Assembly (NCBI GenBank): GCA_024742475.1
Contig: JANSYI010000012.1
Span: forward strand, 62,001-126,000
Length of the DNA: 64,000 nt
Direction: 5' to 3'
Origin: a bacterium
GTDB taxonomy: Bacteria; Myxococcota_A; Polyangia; Nannocystales; Nannocystaceae
Shown here: positions 42,268 to 53,373 of the stretch, piece after piece
How the letters are laid out: every line of letters begins with the position of its first letter
Position numbering within the stretch: the stretch's first letter is position 1
The notes under the pieces: generated by a model
Database searches by the model: none
What the model saw: the letters and a program-made list of their open reading frames with translations, nothing else
What the model was told of the DNA's origin: nothing
Translations under genes and position numbers: made by a program

Positions 42268-45200
42268 ATGATTCGTCTGTCGGTCAGCGAGCAGGGCGCA
42301 CCACCTCGACTGGTGACGTTCGACAAGCCTGCGGTGCACGTGGGGCGGGCCGAGGACTGCGAGCTGCGCCTCGGCGGCAAGGGCATCTCTTCGCGGCACT
42401 GCCGGTTCACGCTCACCGCGAGCGGAATCGTCCTGGAGGATCTCGGGTCCACCAACGGCACGTTCGTCAATCGTCAGCGCATTCGAGGGCCGGTCACGAT
42501 CACGGCCTCCGACGAGGTCATCGTCGCGATGTACGAGCTGCGGCTGTACGACGGCGCGGCCGCAAGCGCACCGCAGCCGGTCTCTCACGCGCCCATGGGC
42601 CGCCCCGCCGCGCCCACGCGACAGGCCACGGGCGTGGTGCCTCCCGCCTTCGCCGCCGCGGCGATGCAAAACCCCACCGGCGCCGTGCCCTCCCTGACCC
42701 CCAGCGGCGCGTCGCCGGTCGTCCCCAACCAAGGCGGGTCCCAGGGCGTCTCCAACCCGACCGCCACCGTCGACCCGGACTGGGCGCGCCAGTGGGAGAA
42801 GCTCGACAGCCTCGCCCGCGACTGGATCGCCTCAGGCAAGGACGGCAAGCGGCTGCTCCGCGGGCAGAAGCTCTCGCACGCACGAGCCTGGCTGGCCTCG
42901 GGCCGGGGCAAGTCACCGGCGCCCAAGAAGGAGCATCGCGACTTCATCTTCGCCTCCAGCCGGTCACGGCAGATGCGGATCGTTCGCAACGTCACCATCG
43001 CGGGGCTCGTCGTGAGCATCGGCGTCGTGGGTGCGGTCAAGATCGCCCAGGTGGTCGGCAGCGAGGCCGCCGAAGACGACACCGAGGTCGTCGACGCCTC
43101 GGGCGAGACGGGCGCAGGCGAGGCGCCCGAGCGGCCTGACACCAACATGCGCGACCCGCTGGGCGCCAAGGCGGCCAAGGCGGCCGCGTCGGTGCAGGAC
43201 GACGACCCGACGCTCGCCGTGCTGCTGGCCACCGCGGGCCTCGACGCGGCCGATCCCGAGACTCGAGGTAGCGCAGCCGAGGCCGTGTTCCGCACCGCGG
43301 TAGGTCGTCTTCAGGGCATGCCGCTGCGGGGGCACGATGAACCGATCACCGACGTGGCCTTCTCGGGTGATGGGCGGTGGGCGGTCACGGCGAGCAAGGA
43401 CGGCAGCGTCCGGCTGTGGGATCGCTCGGGTGGATCACGGCGCCCGACCGCGCTTCGAGGCCACAGCCGCGGCGTGCTCGACGTGCTGGTCACGCCCGAC
43501 AGCAAGTTTCTCTTCTCTTCGGGCGACAACGGCAAGATCCTCCGCTGGGATCTGAGCTCGGCCGAGGTCGCGAACAACTACGTGCCTCTGGCGGGGCACA
43601 CCACCTCGGTCGGGCACCTCGCGGTGAGCCGAGACGGCCGCTGGCTCGTCAGCGGCTCGGCCGACGGCAGCGTGCGGGTCTGGAACGCCTCGAGCCCCGT
43701 GCCCAAGTCGCGCAAGTTTCCCGGCCATGACGCGCCGATTCGGGCCGTGGCCGTCGCCGCCGATGGCTCGCGGGTCCTCGCAGCGAGCCAAGACGGCACC
43801 GCGTCGATCTGGATCTCCAACGAAGGCGCACCGGGGCGTCGCACCGTCCTCGAGGGCGGCACCGAGGAGGAGGCGGCGCAGATCCTCGACATCGAGATCT
43901 CCGCCGACAACGCGTGGGTCATCACCGGGCACGACAACGGCACCGCCCGGCTGTGGGACCCCAAGCGCCGCATTCCCAAGCTCACCGCGCTCACGATGGA
44001 GGGGCACGAAGGCGAGGTCTCCCAGGTCGCCATCACGCCCGACTCCACCTTGGCGATCACCGCGGGCGACGACAACAAGCTGCGCATCTGGAACCTCGAA
44101 GCCAAGGACCCGAGCCTCAGCGCGCCCACCTTCGACCTGCACGAGGCTCGCATCACCGACCTGGTCACCACGAGCGACCCCGACGCCACGGGGAGTGCGA
44201 GGCGTCGCCTGGCCGCCACCGCGAGTGAGGACGGCACGGTCCGCACGTGGAACCTCGAGCGGCGCGACCACGAACAAGACAGCAAGGTCTTCGCCGTGGC
44301 TGGCGGCAAGGCGACCGCGGTCGCGCTGTCCGACGACGGGCAGATGATCCTGGGTGGGTCGAGCACGGGCGAAGGCACGATGTGGCCGGCCCAGTCGGCG
44401 GCACCTCCGGGCGCATCGCTGGTGGGGTGGGGGCACACGCAGCAGGTCCTCGCGGTCGCGGTCAACCAGGTCGGCACGCGCATGATCAGTGGAAGCGCCG
44501 ACGGCACGGCCAAGGTCTGGGACCTCACGCGTCCGGGTCGCGTCGAGCTGCTGGCCACGCTCGCGAAGAACGAGGGCCAGGTCGTCTCGGTGGCCGTCTC
44601 CCCCAACGGGCAGTTCGTCGCGACGGGGGACGCATCGGGCGGCATCCGCCTGTGGGACATCAACAAGCCCGACCCCGGCGCCAACGCCATCGCGCTCGAC
44701 GACCACAAGCGTGGGGTTCACTCCGTCCGCTTCAGCGCCGACGGCAAGCGCCTGCTCTCGCAATCCAGCGACCTCACGTGCATCTGGACGATCTCCGCTG
44801 ACATCGCCAAGAGCGTCGTCAAGCTCGCGCAGAAGGACGAGATGGTCAGCTTTGCGGCCTCGGCCGACGGCTCGACGCTCATCACTGCGGGGGTCAAGGG
44901 CCTGCGGGTCTACGACCTCGCAGCGAAGGACATCCCCGGGAGCGCCAAGGCGCTGCGGCGACAGCACAGCCTCGACATCATCAGCGTCGGCGTGAGCCCC
45001 GACGGGCGCTGGGCGGCGTCATCGGCCAAGGACGCCACCTCCGTCCTGTGGGATCTCGAAAACGGCGGCAAGGCGCTGGAGATCCTCTTGCACGAGAAGC
45101 CCGTCGACGCGATCGCGTTCAGCCCCGACGGCAAGTGGCTGGCCACCGGCAGTCAGGACACCACCGTGCGGCTGTGGGATCTCACCGGCAAGCAGCCCAA

Positions 45201-45564
45201 CCGACGCAGCGTCCACACGCTGCAGGGCCCCGAGCAGCGCATCTCGGCGCTGCGCTGGAGCGCGGACAGCCGCTACCTGGTCAGCGCGAGCAACGATCGC
45301 AGCATGCGGGTCTACGACCTCAGCGCCGACGACCCGGCCGACGCCGCGGTCGTGCTCACGGGCCACACCAAGCTCATCAGCGACATCGGCCTGAGCGAAG
45401 ACGCGTCGGTCATCGTCAGCGCGAGCTACGACCTCACGGCACGGGCGTGGCCGCTGACCGCAGGCAAGCTGGTCAGCATCGGCTGCGCACGCGCGGGGCG
45501 ATCGCTCACCCCCGACGAGTGGGCCGAGCACCTCGGCGGTTCGTTCCGCCGCGTGTGCGGCTGA
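42268..45564 (+). CDS. FHA-transmembrane-WD40 propeller protein
   Basis: 1098 residues from ATG 42268. FHA domain about 20-95 (HVGRAEDCELRL, SSRHCRF, DLGSTNGTFVNRQ). A Pro/Ala linker leads to a helical juxtamembrane module (about 175-238, WIASGKDGKRLLRGQKLSHA, then RAWLASG and EHRDFIFASSR). One membrane segment follows (about 239-262). The C-terminal 740 residues hold about 16 WD40 repeats (for example RWAVTASKDGSVRLWD and KWLATGSQDTTVRLWD), enough for two seven- or eight-bladed propellers. With FHA inside, the propellers would lie in the periplasm. It converges with the FHA-LysM-MepA gene. Likely a T6SS-linked scaffold that couples phospho-Thr signals to an external interaction platform. Confidence 0.85.
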   Translation: MIRLSVSEQGAPPRLVTFDKPAVHVGRAEDCELRLGGKGISSRHCRFTLTASGIVLEDLGSTNGTFVNRQRIRGPVTITASDEVIVAMYELRLYDGAAASAPQPVSHAPMGRPAAPTRQATGVVPPAFAAAAMQNPTGAVPSLTPSGASPVVPNQGGSQGVSNPTATVDPDWARQWEKLDSLARDWIASGKDGKRLLRGQKLSHARAWLASGRGKSPAPKKEHRDFIFASSRSRQMRIVRNVTIAGLVVSIGVVGAVKIAQVVGSEAAEDDTEVVDASGETGAGEAPERPDTNMRDPLGAKAAKAAASVQDDDPTLAVLLATAGLDAADPETRGSAAEAVFRTAVGRLQGMPLRGHDEPITDVAFSGDGRWAVTASKDGSVRLWDRSGGSRRPTALRGHSRGVLDVLVTPDSKFLFSSGDNGKILRWDLSSAEVANNYVPLAGHTTSVGHLAVSRDGRWLVSGSADGSVRVWNASSPVPKSRKFPGHDAPIRAVAVAADGSRVLAASQDGTASIWISNEGAPGRRTVLEGGTEEEAAQILDIEISADNAWVITGHDNGTARLWDPKRRIPKLTALTMEGHEGEVSQVAITPDSTLAITAGDDNKLRIWNLEAKDPSLSAPTFDLHEARITDLVTTSDPDATGSARRRLAATASEDGTVRTWNLERRDHEQDSKVFAVAGGKATAVALSDDGQMILGGSSTGEGTMWPAQSAAPPGASLVGWGHTQQVLAVAVNQVGTRMISGSADGTAKVWDLTRPGRVELLATLAKNEGQVVSVAVSPNGQFVATGDASGGIRLWDINKPDPGANAIALDDHKRGVHSVRFSADGKRLLSQSSDLTCIWTISADIAKSVVKLAQKDEMVSFAASADGSTLITAGVKGLRVYDLAAKDIPGSAKALRRQHSLDIISVGVSPDGRWAASSAKDATSVLWDLENGGKALEILLHEKPVDAIAFSPDGKWLATGSQDTTVRLWDLTGKQPNRRSVHTLQGPEQRISALRWSADSRYLVSASNDRSMRVYDLSADDPADAAVVLTGHTKLISDIGLSEDASVIVSASYDLTARAWPLTAGKLVSIGCARAGRSLTPDEWAEHLGGSFRRVCG

Positions 45565-45607
45565 GCAACGAACGGCACCGACCGGGGGGTGGCGGGGGAG
45601 GGGGCGG

Positions 45608-47461
45608 TCAGGGTTTGGCCGCTTTGCCGCTGCACTGCGGCTCCCACGGCGCGCACAGGAAGCGGACGTGGATGTGGCTGAGGTGGTCCTGCGAGTGGCG
45701 GAAGATGCCCTTGGTGGACTTGCGAGACCGAGGCCACTGGATCCACTCGTCGAGCTCTTCTTCGGTGGCGCCCATCTCGACCGCCGCGCGATAGACGAAC
45801 TCTTGATAGCGCCAGTCGAGGAACACGTACTGCACCGCGCCGGTTTGAATGAGCGCGCGGACCAGCCCCCAAAGCGCGTACCAGTCGACCTCGTCGAACA
45901 TCGGCCGGCGTGGCCGACTGGACCCCGACTTGAGGTACTTCGTCTTGTAGACGCCTTTGATCGTGGGCAGCCAGATGTCGATGTCGCGTCCGGCTTGGTG
46001 AGACTTGTGCGGGTTGAGGTAGCCGCCGTGCTGAGCGCTGATGTCGCTGAGGATGAGCTCTCCGTCGTAGTCCACGTCCTGGCGGAAGGCGGCGACGGCT
46101 TGCTGCAGGTTGGAGATCGTCTGGGAGCTGCCCCACATCAGCCGCGGCGTGCGGCGGATGTACAGGGGGCTCTTGGGCAGCTGGATCCCGTTCTCGAGCT
46201 TTCCGGCGTTGGGCTTGCCGATCGATTGGGCTCGCTTGTCGACGGTGAACTGCGGCAGGGGTTTCTTGGGGAGCCGCGGCTTGTAGGGCTTGGGGTCGAT
46301 CCAGATGACCACCTCGGCGCCGGACTTCAGCTCGGTCTCGGGGTTGTACGCCTGCAGCCGGGTGACCGGGACGTCGAAGCGCTTGGCCAGCTTGCCCCAC
46401 GTGTTCTCGCCCTTGTCGACGGTGTACTTGATCCGCTGCTGCGGCAGAGGGCGGCGCTTGGGCGACTTGATCGTGAGCGTGGCGCCGTCCTCGAGCTCCG
46501 GCTCGTCGGGGTTGAGGAAGTTCCACTGTGCGACGTCGTCGACGCTCACCTCGTAGCGCCGCGCGACGTCGGGCAGCGTCTCGAATGGAATCACCAGGTG
46601 CTCGATCGGCTTGTCGACGTCGCCGACCTCGTTGTCCTCGGACGAGCCGTCGCCGCCTTCGTCGGCCCCTCCATTGCCCGGGCCGTCGATCGCCTCGAAC
46701 CCCCCGGCGTTCTCGTCGCCTTCGTCTTCGGCCTCGTCCTGCGTGCCGTCCGTGGCTGCGGCGGCCTCGTCATCGGCGGGTTCGGGGGCGGACTCTGGCC
46801 ACAGCAGCACGGCGGCCGTGACGATGCCGCCGACCGCGAGCACGCCCCCTGCGATCGCGAGGACCTTCTTGAGCCGTCGCCCGCCTACGACCTTGGCGCT
46901 GGCGGCGATGAACTCGCGCTGCAGCGAGGTGACCTCGGGCAACATGCCCGGCTGTGCGCGTTGCAGCCAGCGGTTCGCGCGGGAGAGCTCGTCGGCCGAG
47001 AGCGCGAGGTGAGGAGGCCGCCCCTCGTACTCCCACTGCTCGGCGTAGCGGAGGTAGCGACCGTGCAGGTCTCGGTACTCCCGGTTGGGGCCGGGTGTGC
47101 GGAGGATCGAGCCGCTCGGTGAGATCTGCGAGGCCGTCGGCATGCGAGCCTGCGGCTGCACTTGCGCGGCAGCGGGCACCACCTCGAGCAGCACGCTGCC
47201 GATGAACACGCGGTCGCCCGGTCGCACGGGGGTGGGAGCGGACACGCGCTCGTTGTTGACGTAGGTGCCGTTGCGCGAGCCGACGTCGGTGAGGATGACG
47301 CCGTGCGGTCCGAGGTCGAGCTTGCAGTGGCGGGACGAGACCGCGCTCCCGTCGAGCGCGACGTCGTTGAGCGACGCTTCCCGGCCGAGCGTGAGGCTCT
47401 GGCCGCGAAACGGCTCAGTCTTCGAGTTGCCGTCTTGCGTCGTGAGCCGTACTTCGAACAT
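45608..47461 (-). CDS. FHA-transmembrane-LysM-murein endopeptidase (MepA-like)
   Basis: 617 residues from ATG 47461. FHA domain about 10-95 (TLGREASLNDVAL, SSRHCKL, DVGSRNGTYVNN). A juxtamembrane helical module (about 137-198) like that of the FHA-WD40 protein leads to a membrane segment (about 199-221). After an acidic linker come one or two LysM-like repeats (about 288-333 and 345-390, VDKGENTWGKLAKRFDVPVT). Then comes a penicillin-insensitive murein endopeptidase domain (about 415-605) with SAQHGGYLNPHKSHQAGRDIDIW (H488, D495) and the HxH of SHIHVRF (596 and 598), the LAS metallopeptidase ligands. It would cut peptide cross-links in the periplasm, opening the wall for the T6SS machine or remodelling it after FHA-mediated control. 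Confidence 0.85.
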   Translation of the reverse strand: MFEVRLTTQDGNSKTEPFRGQSLTLGREASLNDVALDGSAVSSRHCKLDLGPHGVILTDVGSRNGTYVNNERVSAPTPVRPGDRVFIGSVLLEVVPAAAQVQPQARMPTASQISPSGSILRTPGPNREYRDLHGRYLRYAEQWEYEGRPPHLALSADELSRANRWLQRAQPGMLPEVTSLQREFIAASAKVVGGRRLKKVLAIAGGVLAVGGIVTAAVLLWPESAPEPADDEAAAATDGTQDEAEDEGDENAGGFEAIDGPGNGGADEGGDGSSEDNEVGDVDKPIEHLVIPFETLPDVARRYEVSVDDVAQWNFLNPDEPELEDGATLTIKSPKRRPLPQQRIKYTVDKGENTWGKLAKRFDVPVTRLQAYNPETELKSGAEVVIWIDPKPYKPRLPKKPLPQFTVDKRAQSIGKPNAGKLENGIQLPKSPLYIRRTPRLMWGSSQTISNLQQAVAAFRQDVDYDGELILSDISAQHGGYLNPHKSHQAGRDIDIWLPTIKGVYKTKYLKSGSSRPRRPMFDEVDWYALWGLVRALIQTGAVQYVFLDWRYQEFVYRAAVEMGATEEELDEWIQWPRSRKSTKGIFRHSQDHLSHIHVRFLCAPWEPQCSGKAAKP

Positions 47462-47492
47462 GCGCAACCGTGGGAGAGCGGGACGCGTGTGG

Positions 47493-49457
<1,965 letters not shown>

Positions 49458-49581
49458 GCGAGCGCCCCGAGCATATCGCAAAGCGTGTGGGACAGCACGC
49501 AACCGCGGCGGCTATCGGGGCCGATGACTCCGCGATGGAATCGCCCGGGGGGAGACGCACCTACCTGCACCACCCTGCGGG

Positions 49582-50964
49582 CTACGGCCTGGAGTGAGCG
49601 GCGGTTTCGATCCTGCGCAGCAGGTTGCCCTTGCCCGCCATGCGCCCGGTGCCGATCAGGAACTGATCGCTGCCCGGGGCGCTGCCCAGCAGCACGACGC
49701 CCGCATCGCCGGCGCGCTCCAGCGCCCCGACGTCGGCGTATTCGCGGGTGGGAATGGTGCGCGGCTCGGAGAACCCGAGATCGACGTCGTGCGCGGCCGG
49801 GGCGACGACGGCGCCGGCCGGTCCGACGGCGCTGCGCAGGTCCCCGCTGCGAGCGACGGCGGCGGAGAGGATCGCGGCGATGCCCCAGGCCGGCGAACCC
49901 AGGACGAGCCGCGGACCCGCCGCAGTCTCCTCGTGGGTCAGGACCACCGGGTTTGCGGCAGCACACAGCCAGTCGGCCGCTTCGCGCTCGCGCAGGGCAG
50001 CCCAGTCGGGCGCCACGAACGGATCGTCTTCGCGCCACGCATGGCCGGTAAAGGTCGGTCCGACGCCGACGACGATCGGGATGCGGGCGCGTGCGCCGAG
50101 CTCGGCGAGCGCCTCGACCATGGACGGCGACGCCGGCATGCCGACGAACACCGCGTCGGGGCGATGTGGATCGTCGCTGCGGAGGCAGCGCTCGAGCGAC
50201 TCGAGGATGGTGTCGGGGTCGACGTCCACCAGGTCGATGCCGACCTCGTCGTGGCCAGGAGACGCGGCGACGACCATTCGAAGTCCGCGCCACGCCGCCT
50301 CCAGCCGCGCGACGACGGGCTGGCCGAGCAAGGAGGTGGCCGCCGCGGCGACGGTGTGCCGGATCTGCTGGGCCGCATCGACCCGCGCCTGCACGTTGAC
50401 GACGCCCTTTTGCGAGCGCCCGCCTCGCAGGGCGCTGACGAACGCGTCGAGGCCCGTCTTTGCGGTCATCTCGGGCCGACCCCCGGGGAGCTCGACCTTG
50501 GAGAAGATGTCGTCATCGCCTCCGGCGCTCTCGGGCGCCTCTGCCGTGGCCGGGGGGGAGGCTTCGGGCGGCTCGGGAGGCTCGGGGCGGTCGTCGGACG
50601 CCTCGGTCTCCTCGAGCTCGAAGCGATCGGCCAACCCACCCTTACCAACGATGCGCTCGACGCGAGCGCGGACCACCTCGGGTGCGAGGTCGGGCTCCTT
50701 GGTCAGGGCTTGCGCGAGGTCGCGGAGCTTTCGCAGCGGTTCGACGGCGTCGATCACGTCGTCGACGCGGAACGTGCGCGGTCGTTTGAACTGAAGCGGA
50801 ACCGGACCCAAGGCCGCGTCTCCGAGCGATTGAGGGAGCATCACGGCCGCGTCGACGCCCAGTCGCTTCATCACGGTGGCGAAGCGCTCGCCCGACACGG
50901 GCACCTTCTGGCCGGTGGGAGAGGTCGTGAACGTCGCGGCTGCGAGCCATCGCCACTTTGGCAT
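49582..50964 (-). CDS. Single-chain TssB-TssC-like sheath paralogue
   Basis: 460 residues from ATG 50964 (an ATG 12 codons upstream is an alternative). Residues about 50-92 match TssB: VPLQFKRPRTFRVDDVIDAV then EPLRKLRDLAQAL, compared with SLKFKTLKDFTPEGVLSQV and LQKLMDLRNAL in TssB. After an acidic Pro/Glu linker, residues about 195-460 match TssC: PVVARLEAAWRGLRMVV (216-232) against FQQLESAWRGLKYMV in the true TssC, then VGIDLVDVDPDTILESLERC. It is shorter than TssB plus TssC (165+494) and lacks the C-terminal TssC segment with the REQIGTW-type motif. It sits next to the PpkA-like kinase. It could be a sheath cap, adaptor or regulator; function unknown. Confidence 0.8.
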   Translation of the reverse strand: MPKWRWLAAATFTTSPTGQKVPVSGERFATVMKRLGVDAAVMLPQSLGDAALGPVPLQFKRPRTFRVDDVIDAVEPLRKLRDLAQALTKEPDLAPEVVRARVERIVGKGGLADRFELEETEASDDRPEPPEPPEASPPATAEAPESAGGDDDIFSKVELPGGRPEMTAKTGLDAFVSALRGGRSQKGVVNVQARVDAAQQIRHTVAAAATSLLGQPVVARLEAAWRGLRMVVAASPGHDEVGIDLVDVDPDTILESLERCLRSDDPHRPDAVFVGMPASPSMVEALAELGARARIPIVVGVGPTFTGHAWREDDPFVAPDWAALREREAADWLCAAANPVVLTHEETAAGPRLVLGSPAWGIAAILSAAVARSGDLRSAVGPAGAVVAPAAHDVDLGFSEPRTIPTREYADVGALERAGDAGVVLLGSAPGSDQFLIGTGRMAGKGNLLRRIETAAHSRP

Positions 50965-51033
50965 CCATGCGACGGTAGCAGGACTCGAAGGCGTTCCCAA
51001 GGTGGGCGACGGTGGGCGATGCTCGGGGCCGTG

Positions 51034-51486
51034 ATGTCAGCCCGGTCCGTGGCCCTCGTGCTCTCGTGTGTGCTCCCCAGCGCTTGCTCGCAGGCGGCCT
51101 TCGGGCCCGATGACGAGGCGGCGATCCGGGCGGTGATGGACACGCAGCAGGCAGCGTGGAACGCCGGTGACATCGAGACGTTCATGGCGGGCTATCACCA
51201 GCGCCCCGACGTCGTGTTCACCTCGGGCGGCGCGATCCGGCGCGGCTGGGACGCCACCCTCTCGGCCTACCGAACCCGCTACATCGAGGGCGACGCGCAG
51301 ATGGGCACGCTCGACTTCTCCGATCTCGACGTGCAGCCGCTTGGGGACTCCGCCGCGGTCGTGCTGGGCCACTGGGCGCTGCGCGACACGCCGCAGGCCG
51401 GACACGGCGTGTTCTCCTTGGTGTTCACCGAGGAGGACGGCGCGTGGAAGATCCTGCACGACCACAGCTCGGCCGCGCAGGAGTAG
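51034..51486 (+). CDS. Lipoprotein with SnoaL/DUF4440-like domain
   Basis: 150 residues from ATG 51034 (an ATG five codons upstream is possible). Signal MSARSVALVLSCVLPSACSQ with a lipobox at Cys 18. The mature part matches the NTF2-like/DUF4440 fold: AAIRAVMDTQQAAWNAGDIETFM, then HQRPDVVFTSGG and a final EEDGAWKILHDHSS. Such proteins bind small ligands or act in polyketide-type or detoxification reactions, but many have no known role. The gene diverges from the fused sheath-like gene and converges with the Nudix gene. Confidence 0.75.
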   Translation: MSARSVALVLSCVLPSACSQAAFGPDDEAAIRAVMDTQQAAWNAGDIETFMAGYHQRPDVVFTSGGAIRRGWDATLSAYRTRYIEGDAQMGTLDFSDLDVQPLGDSAAVVLGHWALRDTPQAGHGVFSLVFTEEDGAWKILHDHSSAAQE

Positions 51487-51550
51487 CTCAACTGGAAGGG
51501 ATCGCGAACCGGCACCCGCTCAGCGCGTTGCGTCGGGCGGTGAGCGACGT

Positions 51551-52042
51551 TCAACCTTGGAGCTCGACCTCGCCGTCCCAAGCTTTGGGAATGGCGTCGA
51601 ACTCGGGACCGACGTGGTCGAGGAGCTTACGAACCGGAAACGAGACCGAGTCGTCGTCACGAATGCCATCGAGGGCGACGAGGCGGAACTCGCCTGCGGG
51701 AAGGCGGCGGAGCACGTCGTCGGGCGCGCGGAGGAAGCGAAGCACGAAGTACTCGGCCCGGTACTCGGTGGGAGCCCCGAAGGCCGACCGAGATGGATGG
51801 GGGCCCCACCGGACGCGGATCCGCAGGGGCTCGAGATCGAAGTCCTCGCGGAGCTTGAGCGGCTCCATTTCTTCGGCGGCTTCTCGCGTTGCCGTGATGA
51901 GCCAGTCATCTTCTTCACCTGGCTCGACGTGCCCGCCGACCAAACTCCAATCACCCCACTTTGCGTGGCGATGGAGCAGGAGGAAGTCTCGCCCGTGGGA
52001 CTGAAGCCGGATGAGCACGTACGCGATGTCGGAGTGCCGCAT
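51551..52042 (-). CDS. Nudix hydrolase with modified Nudix box
   Basis: 163 residues from ATG 52042, 2 bases after the stop of the kinase-Nudix gene. GGHVEPGEEDDWLITATREA then AEE (about 36-58) resembles the Nudix box GX5EX7REUXEE but has two extra residues between the first Glu and the REAAEE block. WGDWSLVGG before it is typical. The rest contains RIRVRWGPHPSRSAFGAP and ends in a Pro/Asp-rich tail. Family activity: hydrolysis of nucleoside diphosphates linked to another group. Altered spacing makes substrate and activity uncertain. Confidence 0.75.
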   Translation of the reverse strand: MRHSDIAYVLIRLQSHGRDFLLLHRHAKWGDWSLVGGHVEPGEEDDWLITATREAAEEMEPLKLREDFDLEPLRIRVRWGPHPSRSAFGAPTEYRAEYFVLRFLRAPDDVLRRLPAGEFRLVALDGIRDDDSVSFPVRKLLDHVGPEFDAIPKAWDGEVELQG

Positions 52043-52044
52043 GG

Positions 52045-53373
52045 CTACTCCAGCATCTCGCCCATGGCCGCGCTCTTCGACCACGTCTCCAGCTTCTTGC
52101 CCTCGGTCACCCATTTGCGCAGTTCCTGAAGTGTATAGAACTTCGTCTTCAGCAGCGGCGCGCGCTTCCCCCGCCGAAACTTCTTCGCCATTAGAGATTC
52201 TGCGGTCTCGACGTGCTCGATATCGACGACGAATGCCAGGCCTACGTGGTTCGACTCGTCCTCTTTCTCACTCCACAGCGCGCCGATGTGGTGTAGGTCG
52301 CCGATGTCGCTCAGGTGCAGATCCTCCAGAATCCGATCCCGGAGTTGCGCTCGTGCCGCGTCCACGGTCGCCTGGCCTTCCTGCGCTCTGACGTGGCAGC
52401 GGTGCCACAGCGTGTAGGTGCCAAAGCGCTCTTTCTTGGGGTCGTCGGGGGCGCGTTCGAAGAGGAGGAAGTCGCCCTCGTAGCGGAACGCGACGGCGGC
52501 AACGAGCTGAACCTGTTCGTCGTCGCGCTCGAGGCTGGAGCGGTTGTGGACCACGAATCCACCTGAGGACCGGTCGAGGAACGCTCGCGAAGCTTCGACG
52601 GAAAGTACCTGTTCGTCGCCGAAGGCGTCTGACACCGCGGTGGTCGGCACCGCAAGGATCTGCGGATCCGCCCAGGTCCTGAGGCGGGGAAGGAGCTCCT
52701 CCAGGAGTTCGATACCGGTCTGGAGCGGACCTTGGGAGGTCGTGGTGTCGAGTTGCGTCACCTCGAAGGACTCCGAATGCCGCGCTCGAACTTGCTCGAG
52801 GAGGTCGTTGTAGTTCGACAGCTCCCGCGGCTTCATGATGCTGCCTTCGCGTCGGATGAGCCGGCCGACATTCTCTCGTCGCATGGCTTCCTCCGGGTCG
52901 GCGGTCAGCAGCACGGTGTGGTCGGTCAGCTTCCGCCAGCGCTTCAGCAACATGAACTGCTCGAAGATCTCCTTCTCTTCATTCGACACCTGGCCCCGCT
53001 TGTACTGCAGCTCGAGCCACACGAGCGAGTCGAAGAAGCCGCGGTCCAGGAGCAAGAGCTCCGCCCGCGTGTCGAGGTTCGCGAGGACCTGCGCGAGCAT
53101 GGTCGTGGAGGTCCAGACGTTGAAGAAGAAGTGCCCCTTCATCGCGATTGGGCAGTCGGCTGCCCGCTCCTTCATGACGGAAACCTCGAAGCCGGCTTGC
53201 TTCAGAAAGTCGTGAAGAACCCCCAGTTGGGTGCTTTTCCCGGCCTTGGGCGTACCGGCAAGCTCGAGCACGAACGGCCGCCGTGCTTGGCTGCGGACGA
53301 GTTCGGCAATCTCCTTCGCCTCTTCGAGCAGCTCCTCGCCGCGCTCCTGTGCGGACAGACCTGGATCAGACAT
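52045..53373 (-). CDS. P-loop kinase-like protein fused to Nudix-like domain
   Basis: 442 residues from ATG 53373. The N-terminal half is a P-loop NTPase: FVLELAGTPKAGKSTQLGVL (Walker A GTPKAGKST, about 38-46), then ERAADCPIAMKGHFFFNVWT and LLLLDRGFFDSLVW, with a RxxRREGSI-type lid. This looks like a nucleoside or nucleotide kinase fold. The C-terminal half (about 285-390) has VAAVAFRYEGDFLLFERAPDD and LWHRCHVRAQEGQ, a Nudix-like domain without a full Nudix box. It is followed within 2 bases by a stand-alone Nudix gene. Together they may process a nucleotide or a modified cofactor. The open frame extends upstream, but ATG 53373 is the first that fits the domain start. Confidence 0.75.
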   Translation of the reverse strand: MSDPGLSAQERGEELLEEAKEIAELVRSQARRPFVLELAGTPKAGKSTQLGVLHDFLKQAGFEVSVMKERAADCPIAMKGHFFFNVWTSTTMLAQVLANLDTRAELLLLDRGFFDSLVWLELQYKRGQVSNEEKEIFEQFMLLKRWRKLTDHTVLLTADPEEAMRRENVGRLIRREGSIMKPRELSNYNDLLEQVRARHSESFEVTQLDTTTSQGPLQTGIELLEELLPRLRTWADPQILAVPTTAVSDAFGDEQVLSVEASRAFLDRSSGGFVVHNRSSLERDDEQVQLVAAVAFRYEGDFLLFERAPDDPKKERFGTYTLWHRCHVRAQEGQATVDAARAQLRDRILEDLHLSDIGDLHHIGALWSEKEDESNHVGLAFVVDIEHVETAESLMAKKFRRGKRAPLLKTKFYTLQELRKWVTEGKKLETWSKSAAMGEMLE

